Assembly: GCA_035236585.1 (NCBI GenBank)
Contig: CP141128.1
Coordinates: forward strand, 29,169,618-29,233,617
Length of the DNA: 64,000 nt
Source of the DNA: Warburgia ugandensis
Lineage: Eukaryota > Streptophyta > Magnoliopsida > Canellales > Canellaceae
Direction: 5' to 3'
Positions 49,193 through 62,199 of this stretch are shown piece after piece (the first letter of the stretch is position 1; each line of letters opens with the position of its first letter). The translations under genes and the position numbers were made by a program. Under the pieces are notes generated by a model. That model searched no databases. It was not told the DNA's origin and saw only the letters and a program-made list of their open reading frames with translations.

Positions 49193-50164
49193 GATGTCAA
49201 CGTGATATGCAATAGATGCCTCATGGAGTCCAACTCATGGACCTCCAATATGGTATAGTCGACCAACCTTATATCATGCCATATGTAATGCACATAAATC
49301 CACGAAACCATAGGGTCCCACTATGCCCATGACCTCACCGCCGTGTGGTCCCCGGGTACCTAGGGACACAGGATCATATACCTCCACGGGGCATATGACA
49401 CTTCGACCTAGTGCCGTGACACCAGTGGTAGCCCCCTGTACCACATGCAGTCGAAGCAGGGACATGCCCTTTTTTGGGCGTGGTACCCATCCACCTAATA
49501 GTGGTAGAGGCTGGGTGGCCAACCCACACCCCTCGGCATAGCACCCACAAGCTTACAGGCCCAAATCATGAACGATCAAATAAGCCAAAAACCTCTGTTC
49601 AAAACCAGTCCTCTTTGGGTCCCTCACAACTGCCTGGCCCTCAGCACTCCAGCATCTTTTGGCAACCATCAAGGACATGCAATCTTTGCAAGTACTTAAA
49701 TCATGCAATGTGTGCACTTGTTTACAAAACATATGTGTGCATAATGTATATGCAATCTTTCACGAAACATGTCTATGTACAAAACATTTAACATGCATGC
49801 TGAATTAATTCATGCAAATCACATGCAAATCAAGTCATATATCTAAAACATATGTTCTCAAATATCAATAATTCTTTTAAAAGAATCTAATAGTGATAGA
49901 GCACCTACTTGACTAGGTCGCGTTAACCCCTTTGTCCTCGTACGCTCCTGAACAAGGTTTGGGGACTCAAGGTTAGTTTAACCTATCTTTGATGGGTTTA
50001 GAGCATTTAGGTCTCATTACATAGGCATGAGGGGTCCATCCCTATGCCTATGGGTGTCCTAAGGTCCTAATTAGGCCTTGGTATTCTGATTTTTCCAAAG
50101 TTCTAGTGGTCACGCGCCATCATCCTATTCTAAGGGTCATGGCCTATTTTGATTGGGCCTTGAT

Positions 50165-50640
50165 CAGGTATTTTATAGTTTGAATGTGTCCGCGTCGTCG
50201 ATACGGACACAACGCCTTTTGCGACGCCTCAATCGGAGCTCTAGATCTCAAGTTATAACCGTTTTAGTGTTGTATGTACATAGAGTACTTAAAGACAAAG
50301 AGTCGGAATGCTAAGGCGCTGCGCGTCAGCGTCATGCGCCCTAGCTTCCATAACAACCAAAAGAAAAAATGCTTCGCTAGTACGCTGCGCGTCTGCGGCG
50401 CATGCCCCAGCGGGCGCGTCTGCAGACGCGCTCGACTTTCTCAGGCGTCTTCCTCTTTAGATGGCACGTCCAAGGACGCGCCCGTTGGTTTTCTTCTCAG
50501 ACGCGTTCGACGCATCTCGTCTGGAGCGGGCCGTCTCCTTCGTTGGGGGACTGGGGGATCCTTGGGATGCCCTGGTTCGTCCCTGAGGAACCAGTGCGGC
50601 CCTGGGGATGTCCCAGGGTCCTTGGTGGCTCCCTAGAGGC
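50165..50640 (-). other. CpG-rich block in the solo LTR
   Basis: GC-rich sequence with repeated gcgtc/gacgc words, downstream of the TATA-like box. It is not alignable to the block at the same place in the other family-S LTRs. ORFs of 120 and 83 codons across it are composition effects. Confidence 0.7.
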
Positions 50641-50833
50641 CTATTCTCCATAGTTTTTCATGCAAAAACCTAGGGAAACCGAGCCTAGGACTGTGGGTGA
50701 GATGGGTTTGGGGAGTTTTGGAGCATACCTGCTTCGTGGGTGGTTTTCTCTCCACGTTTTCCCCCTTTGGTTACTACTTCACGACTGGTTTTCTCCAAGG
50801 CTTTTGGGTTGCCATTAGAGGCACCCAAGAGCT

Positions 50834-50843
50834 CTATTTATAG
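50834..50843 (-). promoter_or_regulatory. TATA-like box in the solo LTR
   Basis: The minus strand reads CTATAAATAG, 417 bp from the LTR 5' end. Confidence 0.55.
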
Positions 50844-51260
50844 AGATTTTAAAGAGGGTTCTGGAGGGTTTCTAACCGCCTTTGAATGGCGGTGGGGAAT
50901 CCTCTGGAATGGCGGTGGTTTCTTCTTGAAACACCGCCGTTCCAGAAACCTCTAGGAGGTTGAAGACAATGGGGTGCCCGTATCAAAACGGGCACCTGTG
51001 TTTTTCAAGTTGAGTCGTTTTTGTGAAATTTACAATTTTGCCCCTGAACTTCAAAGGGCCATATCTTGCTCATTTTAACTCCGTTTTGGGTGATTTTGGT
51101 CTCGTTGGATTCCTTTTTCCGAGACACATCTAATGGAACCACTTTTGGTACCAAATTCCTGGGTTTAGTCAAGGCAACTAGTGAAATGACCAAAATGCCC
51201 TTATCTTTAAAACTAAACTTTTTATGGGCTTTTAATATTACAAAATTTGGGGTCATTACA

Positions 51261-51265
51261 TTCCC
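51261..51265. repeat. Target-site duplication, right (solo LTR)
   Basis: ttccc, identical to 48450-48454. Confidence 0.9.
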
Positions 51266-53241
51266 TCAAGTAAAAATCGTAGTACACCTAGTGGGGTAGG
51301 AGAAAAGGATGGAAAATGGATTTGAAAAGTGGGATTTTAGTCTTGATTGATCCACCTATGCATGATCATCTTGCCAATTAAAAATTTCCCTCAAAGCCTT
51401 CTAATTATCACATGGAAATAATGTTTTTTTCCATGGATAATTCCTTGAAATATGCTCCAGTCATGTGACTGCAAGTGACATGGCTCTATATGGCTTAGTG
51501 GCTTACCTTGATGGCCCATTCCTTGGTGGATTGAGTGGCTTCATGGCTTTAATAGCTTGTCACCCTTTTATATGTCTTAAATGGCTAAGGTGGCTTACAT
51601 GGCTTCCATGCAAAGGTGGTGGAAATGCATGGCTTGTGCATGGGCCTTTCTTTGTCACCTTTAGCTTCTTTTAAATGCTTCCTTGATTTCCCTAGGATAA
51701 TTTTTTAGGACTGTTGCAACACAACAAGACATGAATTTTTTGTGGACCTTTTAAGGGGCTGTAAAAAACTCTATGAAGTGCAATATAGGCCATTGAATGA
51801 TCTTCTCCTTCCTACTCAAGACTAGAAACCCTAATTAAATCCTATAAATTTATGATGATTCACATACTCTGGATTTTCTTATGAACCTATACAATATCAG
51901 ACATTGAAATTATTATGTCAGCAGTGCATGTTATGAATTTTGGAAAAAAAACCTAGACTTTTACAGTCTAATTCATAACACGTGGACTACTACTTGGCTG
52001 ATTTTGATACAAAAATTGAACACTTATTAATCTCCTTGGATTGAGAAAGGTTGAGTGGGATGTTATGGATGGATGGGTTGATAAATGTCCTTCTTTCTTG
52101 GATGGTGGACATGGGAGGATAAATATCTTAACATGGCTAAGGAAATTTCCCCAAAATTCTATCTCAGAATCAAACGGTATTCCCATTATAAAAAAATGTC
52201 TCCTTTATTGTTATTCTTACTAAATGTGTTGACCATGTTGCATCTCTTCTGAGGAATGTGAGATATTTGATAGGCTTGAGCTTTGGATCCTCTTCATTCA
52301 TTTAGGATTGAGAGGATGTGATTGCTTTGAAGTTTTCTTGTCCAAAAGATCATGTTATGTATCTCCTTTATTCTCAACCATTGGATCGACATGACTTAGA
52401 GTCGATGGCTTGGATTCCATTAAGATTTCCTTATCAACTCTAGGTCTCTTCCTTTATTCTCTCTTAGCCTACCATTTTTATCTCCATCCAATGAGGTTTA
52501 AGGATTGAACTATGTTTTTTCCATGTGAGAATACATTTTCTTTCCTCAAATTAAGGTGCAGAGCCCACCAAAAATATCTGCACCAATGGGGCATCGTTTT
52601 GGTCTTCATTGCAGTCTTCTCTCTCATTGGTCCATCCTTGTTTGAGTTAATTATCATTGGTTGCTTGGGATATCTATAAACAATGGTAGATATTGGCCTT
52701 TGAATGCTTGAAAACTAAGTATGAGTGTCAACCGTAGATTTCCAATAAATTGTCTCTCCCACCACCCTCCTTATTTTCTTGTCTTTACTTTCTTTTTTTG
52801 CTCATGTAAAATTGTGGAATCAAGAGGAAATATACCACTTGAAGGGGAAAATCATCCAATTCCTTTGGTGCTCCCCTATTATGGTTGAGTAGAATAGATA
52901 ATGAATGTAATATGCCTTCACGTAGTCCCTGATCTTTTTACTTGTTTTATTTAAGAAAAGCTCTCATTATATGTGTATGCATTGAATGTGATTTTAGCTT
53001 ACCTTAGAAGCTTCCCAAGGTGGGGGAACACTTGTATGCATGCATGAGAAGTTCTATCACCTTTAATTTTGATAAGAACACTCTCTTTAGTATGGATAAT
53101 GTTGGTCTTTCACATAGGATTTCTAACTGCATTGACTTGGATAATGGCACCCACTAAGCTCTCTAGCTTCATGTTTGGCAGGTAGGCACATGATGTTGCT
53201 GGAACAGTGGTCTTACTCATTTTTAATCTTTTTGTTGTTAA
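51266..53241. repeat. Old diverged non-coding repeat block, copy 2 continued
   Basis: 51300-51860 aligns with 2090-2690, and 52350-53000 with 5880-6500. It continues the block interrupted by the solo LTR. No supported gene. Confidence 0.55.
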
Positions 53242-53245
53242 AAAT
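53242..53245. repeat. Probable target-site duplication, left (family-S element)
   Basis: aaat lies flush with the LTR. The right flank at 62200-62203 is also aaat. A 5-base aaaat is possible if the terminal A of the LTR is counted as shared. The A-rich context weakens the evidence. Confidence 0.5.
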
Positions 53246-55907
53246 TGTGACGACCCAGGCTTTCCTATGCATTTTTGAAATGCAATATCTAATTCCTAAG
53301 GCGGGATGCATCCCTATTTGAAAACCATTTTATAAAAACCATCCATTGCAGTGGAAAATCCTTAGTTTTAAACTCATTTCGAAAACCCCAAGTGTCATTT
53401 GTTTTCTCAACAACCAAAGTAGTTTTTTGAAAAACTTCAGAAATCATAAATGTTTTTCCCCAGGTCTATCCAGTCACAGCTCACAGCCCAACTGTAAATA
53501 AATACAAATACATGTCCAAAGGGTAGAGAGTTTACTCACATGTATAGTTCTCTCCTTTGTTTATTCACTTGCTCGTAGCACTAATATCTCCTGAGGCATC
53601 TTCTATTTGTAAGTGGAGTCTATCACTTCTAGTTTTGCAATGCATGCTATGTTTAAAGTCATATGCACTTAAAAACATGTGCATGTTCGAACAATCCCGT
53701 TCAATATCGATATTAAAAACCACTGTCGAATTGAAATACTGACGACTTAAAGAATAGCATAATCCAAATCGAAAGTATCGTATATCATAAACATAATGAT
53801 ATGCATAAGATGCTCAACTGAATCCAACTCATGGATATCTGGTATGGTATGGTCGACCAACCTCATGTCATGCTATATGTAATGCAAGTAAATCCATGAA
53901 AACATAGGGCCCAAACTATGCCCACAACCTCGCCGCCATGTGGTCCCCGGGTACCTGAGGACACTAGATCATAGCCTCAATGGGGCATATGACACATCGA
54001 CCCAGTGCCGTGACACCAGTGGTAGCCCCCTGTACCATATGCAGTCGACGTAGGGACGTTGCCCTTTTTGGGCGTGGTACCCATTCCACCTAGTAGTGGT
54101 AGAGGCTGGAGGCCAACCCAAACCTCTCGGCATAGTGCCCACGAGCTTATTAGCCCAAATCATATAAGACCAAACAAGCGAAAACCTCTTTTTCAAAACC
54201 TGTCCTCTTTGGGTCCCTCACAACTGCCTGGCCCTCACAACTACCTACCGAGTGTCTCTTGGGCACTCTAACGTCTTTTGGTAACCCTCAAGGACATGCA
54301 ATTTTGCAAGAACTCAATGCTCACAAATCATGCAATATATGCAATTGTTTACAAAACATGTCTATGCATAATGTATTTGTCATATGTATGCTGAATTAAG
54401 TTATGCTAAATAAATCATATAACTTATACTTAAAACATGCATTCAAAACAATCATGGCTCTTTTTAAAAGTCTAGTAGCGATAGAGCACCTACCTCAAAG
54501 TCTCCTGGAGTCGCGTCCTTTATCACTCAACCTGTCCCTGAGTCTCATTTATAAACTCCTGGGTATGAATGGATACAAGGAGTCCTTATTAATTTCAATC
54601 CATTTAGACATTAGATCGCTAGCTCTGCCTATTGGGTCCATGGTCCTTGCCTAATTCATTTGTCAGGCTAGATCCTATGATGTGGATCTACTTTCCAATA
54701 GTTAAACTCTATAATTTATCCTTTAATCCTAACTTTATAGTCTTATTAGGTCAGCGTGTCCCAGTGCCCAGGACACCCGTGCATCCTGGTTGAACCGCGA
54801 CCGCCTCACATGCGTGCGTGCTTAAAGGCCCTGCCAGCGACCGCATTTTGCATGCGCACATGCATGCTCAAGTGACGCGTTATGACGCACATCATTGCAC
54901 GGACGCACCTTGTAGCATGGTGCGTCTCAGCTCCCAGGGCACCCCGTGCACCCTGGTCGAGCCAGGACCCATGCCCCATGTCACGCGCGCACCTGAAGGC
55001 CGTACCTGGGACAGTGTACACGTTGTCGTACACCTGGAACTCGTCCCAGGGATCCAGACCCAGGTGCACATACAGCATAGAGTCCCTAGGACGCCTAGTT
55101 TGTGCAGGGCCAGCCCAAGCCGGCTTTGAACGTTTTTCAGCCAAGAACCCAGCTGGAAAATGATTGGAAAGAAGGATGCCTGGTTTCAAGCCGGCTAGAA
55201 CTGACTTAGTTGTTTTCCGGCTGGGAAGACCGGCTGGAAAGAGACCAGATCCGGCATGGATCTAGCCTAGGGAAAGAAAAATGAAGAGAAAGTAGGAGGA
55301 ATGTCTTACCTAGGCAGCCTGGGGACACCCTCTTTCTCAATGGTGTGCCTGCTTGCCGGAAAGCTCGAAGAAGGGGGAAAACCCCACTTTTGATGATGCC
55401 AGAGGAACAAGAGGGCAGGTGGGGAGATGGGTAAAGGGATGGCAGGCCAAACTTGGGCCTGGCCATTGCCGGAAAAATGCAAAGGATGGGTTTTGAGATG
55501 GGTTTCCGATTTTGCCGGAAACTCCAGTCTCAAAATAACTGGAAAATCACGTTTTTTGGAGAGGGGGAGATGGGGCTTTTTATAGAAACGGGGTTTCGGA
55601 AGGGGTGTAGAGGTTGAAGACGATAGGGGGTGCTGTTATCAAAACGGCTCCCTGCGTTTTTTGTTTTTCTGTTTAAAATCTAGAAATACCCCTATCTTTA
55701 AACGGCCGTAACTTCTTCATACGAACTCCGTTTTGGGTGATTTTTGAGGCATTGGATTCCATTTTTTGAGTAGAATCTAATGGTACGAAGTTTCCTCACA
55801 AATTCCTTCATTTAATATTTTAAATAAAGTGAAACATTTAACTTAGTTTATTTCCTATAGAATCTCCAATTTTCGTTAAAAATAGTGTAAATTGCTTGGG
55901 CATTACA
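53246..55907 (-). repeat. Family-S 3' LTR
   Basis: On the minus strand it runs from TGTAATGCCCAAGC to GTCACA. It lacks the dyad region found in the 5' LTR because of a deletion near 53620. CpG-rich block at about 54750-55260; TATA-like box at 55576-55585. Confidence 0.92.
55576..55585 (-). promoter_or_regulatory. TATA-like box in the family-S 3' LTR
   Basis: The minus strand reads CTATAAAAAG, 322 bp from the LTR 5' end. Confidence 0.5.
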
Positions 55908-55920
55908 TTATTACCCCCTT
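55908..55920 (-). other. Family-S polypurine tract
   Basis: The minus strand reads AAGGGGGTAATAA directly before the 3' LTR, preceded by 'gaggacgaaattcttttaag'. Confidence 0.85.
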
Positions 55921-57604
55921 AAAAGAATTTCGTCCTCGAAATTCTATAAATTTTCATCTTACAGGTATTTGTCTCTTAGATAACTTCTTGGTGAATGCAT
56001 TCTCCCCCTTGGGAATCAAATCTAGGCTTAACCTCAATTTATCATTTCTATTGTTCCTCCTACAAGGCCTTACCTATAAGGGTTGCTATCGCTGCGTACT
56101 CTGATGCATACTCCCATACGTGGCAGTTTAACAATACTGGTTTCTAGCTGTAATTCATCTATCACAAAATCCTTAGATGCCTATACTTTTCTCATCATGT
56201 ATAGGATAGTCTTCTTGTAGGATCATGCTTCTTTATTCATGTATAAATTACTCCATATTTCTTTGAGATCATATGATCTTATTTCTCCTATTTCATTTTG
56301 AATATCATAAGATAATCCCTTTCTTCTTGTCTTTCATCTAGTGATCTCTTCATCATCCATATCTCCTTCTAATGGTCATTAGTAAGAGTCCAAAAATTTA
56401 CCTTCTTTCTATTGTGTCTAACTTTGCTTCTTATCTTTTATATTTGTCCTCAAGATACTTCAATGACTAACGTGGTATCATGTGCTCTACAACTAAACCC
56501 TTGATTAACTTCGAATTTCAACTATCTATCGTTTTCCATATGTGACTTTATTCCTCGATCAAAGTTACATTCAAAAATGAAAGCCAATTAGTAGCATCTT
56601 CCATCGAGGACCTTATCATATATTGGAAGTAAAATGTCCTAACTCTATATCCCATTTCATAATTATTGAATTCATTAAACGCTTTCCTCTGTGAAGATTT
56701 TATCCAAACTCAAGTCGATTCATCATCATGGGTCAAATGTTCTCGTCTAGAGGCCTATCTCACTATTCACATCAATTTTGTCATTAGGATTTTCAATAAT
56801 GTTCCCATTCATGCAAAGCATAAAGTCTCTTATTCATAACCAAGTACCCTTACTAGGTCATGGTTGAATCCTTTGTCATCATTCTCTTTGTCCTTTCGTT
56901 GCTTGATGGTTTTGTTTGTAACCTTTCAATCCAAAAGTTCTACTCTTAATCCAGTAGGGTTAGTCCTTAGGAAATTCTTTCAATTGATTTTTCGTACTTG
57001 GTATATGCTCATAACAACTAACTATTTGTCTAAAGGCAACGTAACATTAAATCTTCACCTTATAGTGTGCTAGTCATCTCATCTTTTCTCCTTCCATCCC
57101 CTATGTCAATATATTGTGCAATCTTTTATCAAGGTTTTATCGTCAATCATGCAGTTTGTATTGTTAGGAGGTATCCTCATAAGTAGTGATTTTCTTAATT
57201 CCTCAAATTTTATCCTTCAAGTGCCTCCTCATAATTAGCTTATAACAATAATTATCATTCAATAACGATTATATCAAATTGTACTGAAGTTGTTAACTCA
57301 ACAAATTTAACAACACTCAGGTAAGCATAAAACATTTTCTTGGACATAGAAAGACTTTATTTGATTTCCTATTGATCACTTTCTAGATATATATATGTCA
57401 TAAGCTCAAGGGTCTCTAAAGTGATCGGTACTTATCTACCTTTCTTTTCAATCCCAGTAAGCAGCATCTTTCAGACCCACAGTGATTTCTATGGTTTGTT
57501 ATGCTATCTATTTGGGTATGGAAAAATCTGTCTCACTGGTGGAGATTGCTCCTTATTTTTCCTTCTGTCTCAGTTGTTACTATATTTATTGTTCTTTGTA
57601 GCTC

Positions 57605-57648
57605 CTCCATGATGTGGCCTAATCAACTCCATGATGTGGCCTAATCAA
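57605..57648. repeat. 22-bp tandem duplication
   Basis: Two adjacent exact copies of 'ctccatgatgtggcctaatc' plus aa. Confidence 0.9.
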
Positions 57649-59026
57649 CTGACCTCATACCCTCAAATGACTTAGTCTAACAAGTAACTTCTTTTTAGGT
57701 AAAATACATGTTCAAATACTTATAATATCCCTCTGAGTATATAACTTCGACTACTAACTCATAGATACTAACATACTTGATTAATCAGGGTGGGATAACT
57801 TTATTTAGTCAATAGTACTCTAAAGGTAATGACTAAATAATGGTCTTAAGATTTTTGGTCTTCCAATCTATAATAGTAAGACCTCCATTTTGATCCTTGA
57901 TGGTACCCTACTTGCTAAATGGGCAAGTCACTGTCCCGGCTTAATTCCTTTTTCAATATATTTTATTGGCAAGGTGGGATATCACCAAATTTTCCTTTTT
58001 TATGGATTATATCCATTGGTGTTCCCCATAAGCTAATGGATCCGATAAGAATCTAATTGTAATAATTGATATCAAACCATTTGTAGAATTTAATTTCTAG
58101 TTGGTCACCATTCCTCTTCGGAAATTTCTTGTCGCATAATCTCCTGAAATTCGATACTCTACTCAAAATCTTAAACCCCATATGCTTTCTCTCTTTTATA
58201 CTCTTTTATAATAAGATCACCAACTCATCTAGTATTATTCCTTTGAATTTGTTTGAGCTACCTTCCTATGGGATTCAAGATGATAGAATTCTATGTATCT
58301 CTATAAAGTCATGATCTTCTTCTTTTGACTATTCAATATTTCATTGAATACTTATCGTTACATCTCTATCTCTTTCTTTCTTTTCTTCAAAATCCTCATT
58401 TTTGTCTACCTAGATCAATGTCTTCATGTGCTTTGTTGCATATAATCGATACTGTATCTACTCCTTTACTTAACAGATATGATAAACTGAATGCTTTTCA
58501 GAAATTCTAAACTGCCTTAAGATCATTGAAATCCTCAGTTGCCTGTAGACTCAATAAAATTCATACAATGTCTTAATAATGACATTAACGTTTTGATCAT
58601 GCTATACTTTTCTTACAAGTTCACGTTAGGATCAATCTATTATCATCCTTAGTATGATCATCAAAATCTTTTGATAACTCGGTTGAATTCATTCCCCTAT
58701 CATATTCGTGTTATGTTTCTCTTAATCGCATAATATGTCACTTGTACACATCGCCTAGTTTGCTCCATAATACTCAAGTAGTTGTTATTCAATCTCACTT
58801 TCACTTTTCATGAGACTTCAATTAAGGTATCCAAAATTGAGCTAAGTCTTTCAAGATCCATACCTTTGTTACCTAGTTCTAGTCACAGTCATTTCCTAAC
58901 CTCATCTTACATTCTCATCCCTCTTAGATTATCATCAAAAATCTTCTCAAAGTTTGTCTTTTACATCCCCTATCATACTTATATCATATCCTTGTGATAG
59001 TGTACTCATATTCTGATATTCTTTAT

Positions 59027-59146
59027 GATGGTAAGATAGCCACCTAGGTTCTTCAATTTTCTCACCTTTGATGAGATTACTTTATTGATGGCAAGATAGT
59101 CATCTAGGTTTTTTGATGTTCTCATCTTTGGTGAGATTAATCTATT
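59027..59146. repeat. 60-bp tandem duplication
   Basis: Units at 59027 and 59087 share gatgg(t/c)aagatag, (a/t)ctaggtt and ctcacc/atctttg(a/g)tgagatta, with several substitutions between them. Confidence 0.85.
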
Positions 59147-59474
59147 ACAAGTCAGATCTATCTATTAACAAGTTCACTAACATCTTCATTCATCATTCTC
59201 ATCATAATCAAATTTATATATGAGTTTCCCTATTTGCACCACTGCACCACAATCCTTATTGATAAGATTTAAGCCATCCAATAGCTAAGTATTTGCTAAG
59301 CCCATCTCCTTTTTCACCTATTTGTTTATGGTGAAATGCCTTGAGCATTAATATTGTAATCTTCAAATAGAAGTAGTCATCTCCACTACTTCCATTTATG
59401 CTACTTATTCTGGATTTCCTCTATTGTCTATGACCCTTGGACATGCTGGACTGGTTGTGAAAGGATAAAACCTG

Positions 59475-59487
59475 CGCTTTGATACCA
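59475..59487 (-). other. Family-S primer-binding site
   Basis: The minus strand reads TGGTATCAAAGCG, two bases after the 5' LTR. It matches initiator tRNA-Met with one or two differences from the other elements here. Confidence 0.85.
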
Positions 59488-59889
59488 ACTGTGACGACTC
59501 GGGTTTTCCCATGCATTTTTGAAATGCAATATCTAATTCCTAAGGCGGGATGCATCCCTATTTGAAAACCATTTTATAAAAACCATGCAATGCAGCGAAA
59601 AATCTTTAGTTTTAAACTCATTTTGAAAACCCTGAGTGTCATTTGTTTTCTCAACAACCAAAGTAGTTTTTTGAAAAACTTCAGAAATCATAAATGTTTT
59701 TCCCTAGGTCTATCTAGTCACAGCACACTGCCCAACTATAAATAAATATAAATACATGTCCAAAGGGTAGAGAGTTTACTCACATGTATAGTTGTCTCCT
59801 TTGTTTATTCACTTGCTCGTAGCCCTAATATCTCCTGAGGCGTCTTATATTTGTAAGTGAAACTATCCTGAAAAATATTAAGGATAGGG

Positions 59890-59908
59890 TGAGTATATAA
59901 TATACTCA
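59890..59908 (-). repeat. Dyad in the family-S 5' LTR
   Basis: Same perfect dyad as at 48893-48911, centred about 409 bp from the LTR 3' end. Confidence 0.85.
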
Positions 59909-61854
59909 ATAGGAGTCTATTACTATTACTTTTGTAATGCATGCTATGTTTAAAGTTATATGCTCTTAAAAACATGTGCATGTTCGAACAATCCTGTTCA
60001 ATGGCGATATTAAAAACCACTGTCGAATTGAAATACTGACGGCTTAAAGAATAGCATAATCCAAGTCGAAAGTATCATATAGCATAAACATAATGATATG
60101 CATAAGATGCTCAACTGAATCCAACTCATGGATATCTGGTATGGTATGGTCAACCAACCTCATGCCATGCCATATGCAATGCAAGTAAATCCACGAAAAC
60201 ATAGGGCCCAAACTATGCCCACGACCTCGCCGCCTTGTGGTCCCAGGGTACCTGAGGACACTTGATCATAGCCTCAACAGGGCATATGACACATCGAACC
60301 AGTCCCGTGACACCAGTGGTAGCCCCCTGTACCACATGCAGTCGACGTAGGGACGTTGCCCTTTTTGGGCATGGTACCCATTCCACCTAGTAGTGGTAGA
60401 GGCTGGAGGCCAACCCAGACCTCTCGGTATAGCGCCCACGAGCTTATTAGACCAAATCATATAAGACTAAACAAGCGTAAACCTCTTTTTCAAAACCTGT
60501 CCTCTTTGGGTCCCTCACAACTGCCTACACAGCGTCTCTTAGGCACTCCAACGTCTTTTGGTAACCCTCAAGGACATGCAATTTTTCAAGAACTCAATGC
60601 TCACAAATCATGCAATATATGCAATTGTTTGCAAAACATGTCTATGCATAATGTATTTGTCATATGTATGCTGAATTAAGTTATGCTAAACAAATCATAT
60701 AACTTATACTTGAAACATGCATTCAAAACAATCATGGCTCTTTTTAAAAGTTTAGTAGCGATAGAGCACCTACCTCAATGTCGCCTGGAGTCGCGTCCTT
60801 TATCACTCAACCTGTCCCTGGGTCTCATTTATAAACTCCTGGGTATGAATGGATACAAGGAATCCTTATTAATTTCAATCCATTTAGACATTAGATCGCT
60901 AGCTCTGCCTATTGGGCCCGTGGTCCTTGCCTAATTCATTTGTCAGGCTAGATCCTATGATGGGGATCTACTTTCCAATAGTTAAACTCTATAATTTATC
61001 CTTTAATCCTAACTTTATAGTCTTATTAGGTCCGCGCGTCCCACTTCCTAGGACACTCGTGCATCCTGTTGAACCGCAACCGCCTCACATGCGTGCACTC
61101 CTAAAAGCCGTGCCAGGCACCAGTTTTTGCACGCGCACATGCATGCTCAAGTGACGTGCTATGACGCGCATCATCGCAAGGACGTACCTTGTAGCATGGT
61201 GCGTCTCAGCTCTCAGGGCACCCCGTGCACCCTGGTCGAGCCAGGACCCGTGCCCTATGTCACGCGCGCACCTGAAGGCTGCACCTAGGACAGTGTACGT
61301 ACTGTTGTACACCTGGAACTCGTCCCAGGGACCCAGTCCTAGGTGCACGTACAGCATGGCGTCCCTAGGACGCCTGGTTCGTGCAGGGCTAGCCCAAGCC
61401 GGCTTGGAACGTTTTCTGGCCAGGAACCCGGCTGGAAAGCGACTGGAAAGAAGGACGCCTGGTTTCGGGCCGGCTAGAACCGGCTTAGTTGTTTTACGGC
61501 TGGGAAGACCGGCTGGAAAGAGACCAGATCCGACATGGATCTAGCCTAGGGAAAGCAAAACGAAGAGAAAGTAGGAGTAATGTCTTACCAAGGCAGCCTG
61601 GGGACGCCCTCTTTCCCGATGGTGTGCCTGCTTGCCGGAAAGCTCAAAGAAGGGGGAAAACCCCACTTCTGATGATGCCAGAGGAACAAGAGGGGAGGTG
61701 GGGAGATGGGTAAAGGGATGGCCAGCCAGACTTGGGCCTGGCCATTGCCGGAAAAATGCAAAGGATGGGTTTTCAGACGGGTTTCCGATTTTGCCGGAAA
61801 CCCCAGTCTCAAAACAACCGGAAAATCACATTTTTTGGAGAGGGGGAGATGGGG

Positions 61855-61864
61855 CTTTTTATAG
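61855..61864 (-). promoter_or_regulatory. TATA-like box in the family-S 5' LTR
   Basis: The minus strand reads CTATAAAAAG, 335 bp from the LTR 5' end. This is the likely promoter of this element. Confidence 0.55.
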
Positions 61865-62199
61865 AAACGGGGTTTTTGGAGGGGTCTAGAGGTTGAAGAC
61901 GACAGGGGGTGCCATTATCAAAACGGCCCCCTGCCTTTTTTGTTTTTTTTTTTCATTTTTTTGTTCAAATTCCAGAAATACCCCTATCTTTAAATGACCG
62001 TAACTTCTTCATACGAACTCCGTTTTGGGTGATTTTTGAGGCATTGGATTCCATTTTTCGAGTAGAATCTAATGGTACCAAGTTTCCTAACAAATACCTT
62101 CGTTTACTATTTTAAATAAAGTGAAGCATTTAACTTAGTTTATTTCCTATAGAATGTTCAATTTTTGTTAAAAGTAGTGTAAATTGCTCGGGCTTTACA

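Larger units (their letters stand above)
48455..51260 (-). mobile_element. Solo LTR, family S (2806 bp)
   Basis: On the minus strand it runs from TGTAATGACCCC to GTCACA and is flanked by ttccc on both sides, with no PBS or PPT. This is what remains after recombination between the two LTRs of an element. It aligns with the LTRs at 53246-55907 and 59490-62199 at both ends but has a different CpG-rich middle (about 50165-50640), so it belongs to a different subfamily, the same as 1-445. An (AT)11 run lies at 49171-49192. Confidence 0.93.
55921..59474 (-). mobile_element. Family-S interior, non-coding
   Basis: AT-rich sequence with no recognised coding remnant on either strand. It holds a 22-bp tandem duplication (57605-57648) and a 60-bp tandem duplication (59027-59146). 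Plus-strand ORFs of 60-71 codons are antisense to the element and unremarkable. Confidence 0.7.
53246..62199 (-). mobile_element. Complete LTR retrotransposon, family S, without recognisable genes
   Basis: This is a minus-strand element: 5' LTR 59490-62199 (2710 bp), PBS 59475-59487, interior 3.58 kb, PPT 55908-55920 and 3' LTR 53246-55907 (2662 bp). The 'gaggacgaaatt' box, PPT and TGTAA start fit Tekay/Del-type chromovirus ends. The interior has no ORF over about 70 codons and no recognisable Gag or Pol, so it is non-autonomous or fully decayed. Confidence 0.92.
59490..62199 (-). repeat. Family-S 5' LTR (2710 bp)
   Basis: On the minus strand it runs from TGTAAAGCCC to GTCACA. It is closely similar to 53246-55907. 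CpG-rich block at about 61030-61560. Confidence 0.92.

Noticed and set aside
50274-50653. ORFs of 120 and 83 codons in the GC-rich block
   Set aside because: High GC content removes stops in all frames; the block is not conserved in the other family-S LTRs.
54806-55189. 127-codon ORF on the minus strand, with a similar 127-codon plus-strand ORF at 61161-61544
   Set aside because: They lie on opposite strands of two LTR copies over the same GC-rich block, so neither is a consistent gene.
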